From contig JAOZQW010000175.1 in NCBI GenBank assembly GCA_029932015.1, positions 1-5,294 of the forward strand: a DNA stretch of 5,294 nt, written 5' to 3'. Below, in pieces: positions 1-3,908 of this stretch (the stretch's first letter is position 1; each line of letters begins with the position of its first letter). This DNA comes from Candidatus Fermentibacteraceae bacterium (GTDB taxonomy: Bacteria; Fermentibacterota; Fermentibacteria; Fermentibacterales; JCC-6). The notes under the pieces are model-generated. The model did no database searches, was not told the origin of the DNA, and saw only the letters and a list, made by a program, of their open reading frames with translations. The position numbers and the translations under genes are program-made.

Positions 1-333
1 CTGATAAGCAAGTGTCGCATCGGAGTAACGCTCGCAGATCACCGGAGTTCCCTCCTCCAGTGAAGGCCGTATCACCAGATCAACATTCGCCGCCCTGGAA
101 GCGAGATATAGCATGAGCTCTGTGAGCGGAGTAACTTCCAGATCAGGATCGAGGAGTACTTCCCGCACTCGCTCGGCAGCCGGCGGACCTCCTGGTTCCC
201 GAGTATGAACAGCGCTGATCCCTTGATTTTCCAGTGCCTCGATCAGCGCCGTGCATCTGGATGACTTACCGGCTCCCTCAACCCCCTCGAAGGTAATGAA
301 GGATCCTGTGGATCCGATGATGTCGGGGGACAA
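1..333 (-). CDS. tmk: Thymidylate kinase (dTMP kinase), 3' end cut by window
   Basis: Phosphorylates dTMP to dTDP with ATP in the cytoplasm, an essential step of dTTP synthesis. About 111 of the usual 200-210 residues are visible. The Walker A P-loop GVEGAGKSS lies at residues 17-25 just after FITFE, and TREPGG, the dTMP-binding DR/E-PGG segment, lies at 44-49. LYLASRAANV at 75-84 matches the helix usually written LLFAADRAQH. VICERYSDATLAYQ at 98-111 matches the family's DRY/F-x-DSTxAYQ motif, with Glu in place of the usual Asp. The proposed start is TTG at 333-331. The frame has a stop at 357-355, and I see no ATG or GTG between that stop and the P-loop. No good ribosome binding site precedes it. 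The start lies 5 bases after the ino1 stop, so translation is probably coupled to ino1. Identity is secure; the exact start is less so. Confidence 0.93.
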   Translation of the reverse strand, partial: MSPDIIGSTGSFITFEGVEGAGKSSRCTALIEALENQGISAVHTREPGGPPAAERVREVLLDPDLEVTPLTELMLYLASRAANVDLVIRPSLEEGTPVICERYSDATLAYQ

Positions 334-338
334 AACCC

Positions 339-1460
339 TTACTTCTTCGACTTCTTATCGGAGACCTTCTCGGCCTCCTTCCTGCCGTACTCAGCGATGT
401 ACTGCTCAGTCATTTCTCTGCACTGATCATCGTAGTACTGGACAGGAGGTGACTTGAAGAAATAGGAGGACGGAGCTTCCATGGCACCGCTGAGACCGTT
501 GTTCATAGCCAGTTTTGCGCATCTGACGGCATCGATGATAACACCTGCGGAGTTGGGGCTGTCCACAACTTCCAGTTTGGCCTCAATGTTCAGGGGAACA
601 TCACCGAAGCTGGTGCCCTCCATGCGGATGTAGCACCACTTACGATCATCCAGCCAGGGTACATAATCGCTCGGACCAATATGCACGTTCCTCGGAGCAA
701 GACCACCTGGAAGCTGTGAAGTGACCGCATTGGTCTTGGATATCTTCTTACTCTCCAGGCGCTCACGTTCAAGCATATTGAGAAAGTCCGTATTGCCGCC
801 GACATTTAGCTGATAGGTTCTGTCCAGCCTGACCCCTCTGTCCTCGTAGAGGCGGGTCATGACGCGGTGAAGGATAGTGGCGCCGACCTGGCTCTTGATG
901 TCATCGCCGAGTACAGGAAGACCCTTGTCCCGGAATCTCTTCTGCCAGTAGGGCTCCCTCGCTATGAAGACTGGAATGGCGTTGACGAAGGCGCATCCGG
1001 CTTCGAGTATCTGCTCGACATACCACTTCGTAGCCTCTTCGCTGCCTACGGGAAGGTAACTGACAACAACATCGGTCTTTGTATCGTTGAGGATACCGAC
1101 GATGTCGGATGTGGATCCGGGGGCCTTCACGATAACTTCCTTGAGGTACTTGCCGAGACCGTCGTGAGTCATGCCCCGGTGTACGGGGACACCCAGGTTG
1201 GGAACGTCGCAGAGCTTAACCGTACAGTTGGGGTCGGCGAAGATAGCCTCACTGAGATCCTTGCCGACCTTGGTTACATTAATGTCGAAAGCTGCGGAGA
1301 ACTCCACATCAGAAACATGATAGCCACCGAGATTCACATGCATAAGGCCGGGCACACGATCCTGCTCTTTAGCGTCCTTGTAGTACTCGACGCCCTGCAC
1401 AAGACTGCTTGCGCAGTTACCAACACCGATGATTGCTACCCTTACCTTCTTCTTCGACAT
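339..1460 (-). CDS. ino1: Inositol-3-phosphate synthase
   Basis: NAD-dependent cytoplasmic enzyme that isomerises D-glucose 6-phosphate to 1D-myo-inositol 3-phosphate, the first committed step of inositol synthesis. At 373 residues it has the length of the short prokaryotic (mycobacterial/archaeal) class, not the ~510-residue eukaryotic class. Visible features are the Rossmann NAD loop IIGVGNCASS at residues 10-19, an acidic D59 ending the second strand region, the core DDIKSQVGAT at 186-195 with the family's conserved Asp/Lys, NVGGNTDF at 219-226, and the lysine-rich SKKISKT at 237-243, where the catalytic lysines of the family lie. The C-terminus is a charged Lys-rich tail. The ATG at 1460 is preceded by GGGAGG at 1473-1468 with 7-base spacing. 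The phosphatidyltransferase upstream ends 51 bases before, and tmk begins 5 bases after. This context suggests the product feeds inositol-lipid synthesis. A perfect palindrome sits in the upstream gap and may regulate the gene. Confidence 0.96.
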   Translation of the reverse strand: MSKKKVRVAIIGVGNCASSLVQGVEYYKDAKEQDRVPGLMHVNLGGYHVSDVEFSAAFDINVTKVGKDLSEAIFADPNCTVKLCDVPNLGVPVHRGMTHDGLGKYLKEVIVKAPGSTSDIVGILNDTKTDVVVSYLPVGSEEATKWYVEQILEAGCAFVNAIPVFIAREPYWQKRFRDKGLPVLGDDIKSQVGATILHRVMTRLYEDRGVRLDRTYQLNVGGNTDFLNMLERERLESKKISKTNAVTSQLPGGLAPRNVHIGPSDYVPWLDDRKWCYIRMEGTSFGDVPLNIEAKLEVVDSPNSAGVIIDAVRCAKLAMNNGLSGAMEAPSSYFFKSPPVQYYDDQCREMTEQYIAEYGRKEAEKVSDKKSKK

Positions 1461-1478
1461 TACGGATCCTCCCTGATG

Positions 1479-1494
1479 TGCGTGATATCACGCA
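1479..1494. promoter_or_regulatory. Perfect 16-base palindrome upstream of ino1 (possible operator)
   Basis: TGCGTGAT followed directly by ATCACGCA is a perfect inverted repeat with no spacer, in the 51-base gap between the phosphatidyltransferase stop and the ino1 start. Its near edge is 5 bases upstream of the ino1 Shine-Dalgarno sequence (1468-1473). A spacerless palindrome cannot fold into a good RNA hairpin without opening its centre, so a site for a dimeric DNA-binding protein is the more natural reading. No convincing promoter hexamers accompany it. The symmetry is seen directly; the function is inferred. Confidence 0.45.
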
Positions 1495-1511
1495 ATTGGT
1501 ACGAAGACGGG

Positions 1512-2126
1512 TCAGTGTCCGTCCAGCGGCACTCCCCGTCCGTCCCTGAATACTTTTACCAGGCGCTGGCCGGTTGTGAACCAGGTACCGACTGCCAGCA
1601 CCGCGAGAACGGCAACCACCGCTCTCTCATCCCATATGGCTGCGCCAAGAAGCCCGGCTATCAGAAGAACTAGACGTTCCGTTCTTGTAAAGAGCCCTAC
1701 CGAGCACTCTATACCAACTGTCTCAGCTCTCGCACGAACGTACGAAACCATGTACGAACCGCCCAGGGCAGCCGGTACAAGATATACAATCACATTATGA
1801 GCCGCCCCGGCTTTCCCGGCAAGGAGAGCTGCGAGGAGCAGTGTCTCACCTATCCGGTCACAGCTCGAATCGAACACGGCTCCCGACTTGCTGACAACAT
1901 CTTGCTTCCGCGCAAGCTCCCCGTCGACTGCATCAAGGATGCTGCCGACAAAAAGAACTATTGACCCGATGAGGTAGTTAGCTCCCCATATGAGCCATGC
2001 AGCGCATGCCGTAACAAGGAGGCCGAAGACCGTCACCGCAGATGGTCCCACCCCCAAATGGGCCAGAAGGCTGACCAGAGGGCGAAGCAGTTTCCTGCCG
2101 TTCGTCCGAAAAATATTCCAGTTCAA
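1512..2126 (-). CDS. CDP-alcohol phosphatidyltransferase, probable phosphatidylinositol-phosphate synthase
   Basis: Integral membrane enzyme that moves a phosphatidyl group from CDP-diacylglycerol to an alcohol. The full family signature D-x2-DG-x2-AR-x8-G-x3-D-x3-D is intact: D65, D68, G69, A72, R73, G82, D86 and D90, where the aspartates bind the divalent metal. Hydrophobic segments lie at about 30-47, 50-64, 93-106, 111-129, 152-164 and 168-183, as expected for a six-helix member. SYVRARAE (128-135) and the RTERL stretch (148-152) resemble the basic region of actinobacterial phosphatidylinositol-phosphate synthases (PgsA1 type). Together with the adjacent ino1, this favours inositol phosphate as acceptor, over glycerol phosphate. 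The start is TTG at 2126-2124, preceded by AGGAGG 4 bases away; the in-frame stop TGA just upstream (2147-2145) leaves no other usual start. A plausible promoter lies immediately upstream. Alternatives are PgsA (phosphatidylglycerophosphate synthase) or an archaetidylinositol-phosphate-synthase-like enzyme. Confidence 0.9.
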   Translation of the reverse strand: MNWNIFRTNGRKLLRPLVSLLAHLGVGPSAVTVFGLLVTACAAWLIWGANYLIGSIVLFVGSILDAVDGELARKQDVVSKSGAVFDSSCDRIGETLLLAALLAGKAGAAHNVIVYLVPAALGGSYMVSYVRARAETVGIECSVGLFTRTERLVLLIAGLLGAAIWDERAVVAVLAVLAVGTWFTTGQRLVKVFRDGRGVPLDGH

Positions 2127-2130
2127 AATT

Positions 2131-2136
2131 CCTCCT
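2131..2136 (-). promoter_or_regulatory. Shine-Dalgarno site fixing the TTG start of the phosphatidyltransferase
   Basis: The minus strand reads AGGAGG, then AATT, then TTG AAC TGG. The spacing of 4 bases is short, but the match to the anti-Shine-Dalgarno sequence is complete. With an in-frame TGA only a few codons upstream and no ATG nearby, this site supports TTG at 2126 as the start. Confidence 0.75.
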
Positions 2137-2159
2137 GAGCCAATTCAGCAAAGCATGGT

Positions 2160-2188
2160 AAAATAGGTAAGGAACCCCTACCCGTCAA
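2160..2188 (-). promoter_or_regulatory. Sigma70-like promoter for the inositol-lipid operon
   Basis: On the minus strand, TTGACG (2188-2183; 5 of 6 to TTGACA) is followed after exactly 17 bases by TATTTT (2165-2160; 4 of 6 to TATAAT). Transcription would start near 2153, giving a leader of about 27 bases before the TTG start at 2126. It lies in the 81-base gap after rsmI and would serve the phosphatidyltransferase, ino1 and tmk. The -35 box overlaps the downstream arm of the hairpin at 2176-2206. Confidence 0.55.
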
Positions 2189-2206
2189 TCAAACTCGTGG
2201 GTAGAG
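2176..2206 (-). terminator. Weak hairpin just after rsmI stop
   Basis: The minus strand has CTCTACCC (2206-2199) and GGGTAGGG (2183-2176), which can form 8 pairs (one G-U) around a 15-base loop, starting 1 base after the rsmI stop codon. It is not followed directly by a U run: the next bases are GTTCCTTACCTATTTT. If it terminates rsmI transcription it is weak. It may instead be a chance feature of the promoter region. Confidence 0.25.
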
Positions 2207-2207
2207 T

Positions 2208-2888
2208 CTAGCTTCCTGAGCCTTCTACAACCAATGTTATTTCACCGCGGATCCTGCGATCCGCGAACTGCTGCGCCAATTCCGAGAGGGTTCCTCTGAC
2301 ATACTCCTCATGCACTTTACTGAGCTCTCTGGCAACACAGGCCGATCGGTCTCCGAGGTGTTCCTCCATCTCGGCAAGATCGCGCAGAAGATGATGCGGA
2401 CCGGTGAAGAAGATCAGCGTGCCGCTGTAATCCGAAACCTCTGTCAGTCTGCGTTTCCTGGCCCCCTTCTTAGCTGGAAGAAAGCCCTCGAAAGCGAATC
2501 TTCCCACCGGAAGTCCGGAGCCTGCAAGAGCCGTGACGACTGCGGATGGACCGGGAATGACCTCAATGGTGAAACCTTCCTCGATAGCCATACGCACTGC
2601 GCGGAATGCTGGATCTGAGATCCCAGGCATGCCGGCATCGGAAACGAGCGCAACTGTTTCGCCCGATTTGAGAAATTCAAGTATCTGAGGCAGTCTACCG
2701 GTTGAGTTGTGCTCATGATAACTGTAGAGACGGTCGCGGGATGAGAGGAATTTTCCCGTCCGCCTTGTATCTTCGGCCATCACCGCATCAGCCTCCGCGA
2801 TGGTGCGGGCGGCTCTCGGGGACATATCCTCTAGATTGCCAATGGGGGTAGCAACAAGTACAAGTCTGCCAACACTGTCAGTACTCAT
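2208..2888 (-). CDS. rsmI: 16S rRNA (cytidine1402-2'-O)-methyltransferase RsmI
   Basis: SAM-dependent enzyme of the tetrapyrrole-methylase (SAM methylase class III) fold that 2'-O-methylates C1402 in the decoding centre of 16S rRNA. Family motifs run in order: LVATPIGNLEDMS (11-23), AEDTRRTGKFL (38-48), SYHEHN (56-61), ALVSDAGMPGISDPA (80-94), VIPGPSAVVTALAGSGLP (110-127), FAFEGFLPAK (131-140), ARELSKVHEEYVRGT (186-200) and GEITLVVEG (215-223). It has 226 residues, so the ~50-residue C-terminal helical domain of the E. coli type is absent, as in many short homologues. One oddity is at 158-165: the usual TLIFYES(P/T)HR reads TLIFFTGPHH. The ATG at 2888 has only a weak upstream Shine-Dalgarno. 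It lies 3 bases after the stop of a possible 45-codon ORF, so translation may be coupled to that ORF. The function is confident. Confidence 0.96.
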   Translation of the reverse strand: MSTDSVGRLVLVATPIGNLEDMSPRAARTIAEADAVMAEDTRRTGKFLSSRDRLYSYHEHNSTGRLPQILEFLKSGETVALVSDAGMPGISDPAFRAVRMAIEEGFTIEVIPGPSAVVTALAGSGLPVGRFAFEGFLPAKKGARKRRLTEVSDYSGTLIFFTGPHHLLRDLAEMEEHLGDRSACVARELSKVHEEYVRGTLSELAQQFADRRIRGEITLVVEGSGS

Positions 2889-2891
2889 AAC

Positions 2892-3029
2892 TCAGCCATC
2901 CGATTTTTCTTCCTGCAACGCAATCATGGAATCGATTCCAATGTGACACGCAACGCAGTGCATGTCACGGGAATCGATGACATGGTTGCTGATAGGGGTA
3001 ACAAGTCTTCCTTCTCGGCCATCGATCAT
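2892..3029 (-). CDS. Possible 45-residue protein with a CxxCH motif, unknown function
   Basis: I do not recognise this protein. From ATG at 3029 the frame runs 45 codons to TGA at 2894-2892, ending 3 bases before the rsmI ATG. It contains M-H-C-V-A-C-H at residues 23-29, giving one CxxCH motif plus an extra flanking His. There is no signal peptide or membrane segment, so covalent haem attachment outside the cytoplasm is unlikely; metal binding or chance are the alternatives. The dipeptide Ile-Asp recurs at 2-3, 18-19 and 32-33, each encoded by ATCGAT. The frame stays open upstream to a TAA inside the DUF3006 gene, with no other usual start. The ribosome binding site is weak (GGGGA, 10 bases from the ATG). 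Residues 18-33 are encoded by a strong hairpin, so this may be RNA structure that happens to be open. Another possibility is a leader peptide for rsmI. Confidence 0.35.
   Translation of the reverse strand: MIDGREGRLVTPISNHVIDSRDMHCVACHIGIDSMIALQEEKSDG
2927..2940. repeat. Perfect 14-base palindrome with a partial direct copy at 2970-2978
   Basis: TGGAATCGATTCCA is a perfect spacerless palindrome 39 bases upstream of the rsmI start. Nine of its bases, GGAATCGAT, recur in direct orientation at 2970-2978, 42 bases away. The core ATCGAT also occurs at 3021-3026. The symmetry is what lets one half also form the outer stem of the adjacent hairpin. It could be a protein-binding site or only a by-product of that structure. 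Confidence 0.4.
2931..2978 (-). ncRNA. Long imperfect hairpin upstream of rsmI (structured leader or repeat element)
   Basis: As minus-strand RNA, the 9-base arm ATCGATTCC (2978-2970) pairs perfectly with GGAATCGAT (2939-2931). After an internal loop of 1 against 3 bases, GTGACATGC (2968-2960) pairs with GCGTGTCAC (2951-2943) over 9 pairs, around the 8-base loop ACTGCGTT. One of the 18 pairs is a U-G wobble that would be a C-A mismatch in plus-strand RNA, which points to the rsmI-sense transcript. An alternative 7-pair stem, CATGTCA (2984-2978) with TGACATG (2967-2961), would exclude it. Its 3' edge is 42 bases upstream of the rsmI ATG, so it does not mask the start directly. No U run follows, so it is not a simple terminator. 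The element's class is unknown. Confidence 0.5.
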
Positions 3030-3061
3030 GGTCGTCGTGTCCCCATAACTATAGATAAGTG

Positions 3062-3313
3062 TTATGTTCCCTTATTATCTTTATTGGCAGTGCGTTCGAG
3101 AAGCCTTGCCTGGAGGTCCCTTATCCTTCCGGCAAGCAGGTCGGTTTCCTCTTTGTCTACCTGAAGAGTGACCTTGAGAACGTCCCCCTCGGCGGAGTCA
3201 GCAGGCAGGAGTTCCCCCGGCAGCAGCCAGGTGTGACCCTCCCTGGTGATGAGAACGCCGATCCCCTCCTCAACCCTGTCAAGAGAGACATGGAATATCG
3301 ACTCTTCATACAT
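3062..3313 (-). CDS. DUF3006-like small protein
   Basis: An 83-residue acidic protein resembling the DUF3006 family, whose biochemical role is not known. The pattern fits: a short N-terminal strand leading to the signature LDRVEEG at 11-17, then GVLIT, an aromatic/Leu-Pro segment (W29-L-L-P-G-E-L-L-P), AEGDVLKVTL at 41-50, and a charged helix (about 53-74) rich in Asp, Glu and Arg that could form a coiled coil. There is no signal peptide or membrane segment, so it is probably cytoplasmic. The frame stays open upstream to 3490, but ATG at 3313 is chosen because GGAGG at 3323-3319 lies 5 bases before it, and because the extension would overlap the DUF2085 gene. It is separated from DUF2085 by 127 bases and from the next possible ORF by 32. 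Family members are often noted beside MBL-fold/ComEC-like genes; no such gene is present here. Confidence 0.72.
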   Translation of the reverse strand: MYEESIFHVSLDRVEEGIGVLITREGHTWLLPGELLPADSAEGDVLKVTLQVDKEETDLLAGRIRDLQARLLERTANKDNKGT

Positions 3314-3440
3314 TTGAACCTCCCCTTCCTCGGAATATACCCCTATGGGATAATGAGTGCAGGCGACCCGTGCTCCACCAGTGCGATCTTCCCGGCAGGG
3401 ACTTATACTGAATATGAATCTGGGAAGAGTCAGTTGATCC
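3314..3440 (-). other. 127-base gap between the DUF2085 and DUF3006 genes
   Basis: No gene is supported here. On the minus strand it holds a perfect 7-base inverted repeat TCTTCCC / GGGAAGA (3428-3422 and 3393-3387) with a 28-base AT-rich spacer. Closer to the start is a small 6-pair hairpin, TATCCC-ATA-GGGGTA, at 3352-3338. TATATT at 3342-3337 could be a -10 box, but no credible -35 box lies 16-18 bases upstream, so I do not call a promoter. Neither structure is followed by a U run. The region may hold a promoter or leader for the DUF3006 gene. Confidence 0.3.
3319..3323 (-). promoter_or_regulatory. Shine-Dalgarno site fixing the DUF3006 gene start
   Basis: The minus strand reads GGGGAGG, then TTCAA, then ATG. 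This is one of the strongest ribosome binding sites in the window. It selects the ATG at 3313 over the longer open frame that reaches back to 3490. Confidence 0.75.
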
Positions 3441-3908
3441 TTATCGTGCTTTTCCGGCACCCATCCCCGTGAGTCGCTCAGGAACTCCACCCAGTGCCAT
3501 CACTGCAATTCCCAGCCCTGCAAGAAGCCCGGTAATTCCCCTGATGAGATTTCCACTAGTATATGCGGTCGAGGCCTGAAGGACACCATCGATGACAAGC
3601 GGCAGGATCAGGATTGGACCGGTCCAGAACGGTGGTCTCCGCATCCGCAGAAGGTCGAAGTAGAGTAAAGGTGCGCCGAGGGCAAGCCCCAGCCAGAAGG
3701 CGGTGCATCTGGCACAGAGTCCCGAAATACCCCACGGGAGATGGAGACTGCGAGACGGCAATTGGTGACATGTAGCGGAAAGTATCGGGTCAGCAAAACC
3801 GCAGGTGTCACCGCAGACAGGTCTTATTATCGAGAGAATGAAGAAAAGGCATCCGGGGATGCCCACCAGCAAAGCGAGGAATAACCTTGATCTGCTGCGG
3901 TCAGCCAT
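3441..3908 (-). CDS. DUF2085 family membrane protein
   Basis: A 155-residue integral membrane protein of unknown function. Four hydrophobic segments lie at about 9-28, 66-86, 94-111 and 121-141. DUF2085 hallmarks are visible: CHQ at 47-49 followed by R53, the CARC pair at 65-68 entering the second helix (C-x2-C), and the conserved DG-x2-Q (107-111) with S118, N120, R123 and TG at 126-127. The cysteine and histidine residues (C47, H48, C65, C68) look like a metal or redox site beside the membrane. Two further cysteines lie at 32 and 36. ATG at 3908 is chosen because it gives the family's normal length. The frame is open further upstream, but that stretch overlaps the end of the oxidoreductase gene in another frame. 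The ATG overlaps the upstream stop in ATGGCTGA (8 bases) and has little Shine-Dalgarno signal, so translational coupling is likely. Confidence 0.85.
   Translation of the reverse strand: MADRSRSRLFLALLVGIPGCLFFILSIIRPVCGDTCGFADPILSATCHQLPSRSLHLPWGISGLCARCTAFWLGLALGAPLLYFDLLRMRRPPFWTGPILILPLVIDGVLQASTAYTSGNLIRGITGLLAGLGIAVMALGGVPERLTGMGAGKAR

Noticed and set aside
251..457. 68-codon plus-strand frame
   Set aside because: Antisense to the start of tmk and the end of ino1; low-complexity Ser/Pro/Arg product typical of a shadow frame.
867..1673. 268-codon open frame on the plus strand
   Set aside because: It lies antisense to ino1 and runs into the phosphatidyltransferase. The minus-strand proteins carry complete family motifs over the same bases, and the plus-strand product matches nothing recognisable.
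2310..2618. 102-codon plus-strand frame inside rsmI
   Set aside because: Fully antisense to conserved rsmI motifs, with no recognisable product.
2943..2954. TTGCGTGTCACAT (minus strand) as a second copy of the ino1 palindrome
   Set aside because: Only the left half matches TTGCGTG; the symmetric right half is missing, and the bases are already part of the rsmI-leader hairpin.
2931..2978. Hairpin as an integron attC site
   Set aside because: The arms lack the conserved GTTRRRY / RYYYAAC core sites, and no integron genes or cassettes are present.
3048..3053. TATAGT as a -10 box for rsmI or the small ORF
   Set aside because: The hexamer is a good match, but no -35-like sequence lies 16-18 bases upstream.
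3059..3472. 137-codon plus-strand frame opposite the DUF3006 gene
   Set aside because: The minus-strand frame has the DUF3006 pattern and a strong ribosome binding site; the plus-strand product has neither.
3314..3490. N-terminal extension of the DUF3006 protein by 59 residues
   Set aside because: It overlaps the DUF2085 gene end, has no family similarity, and ignores the strong ribosome binding site at 3319-3323.
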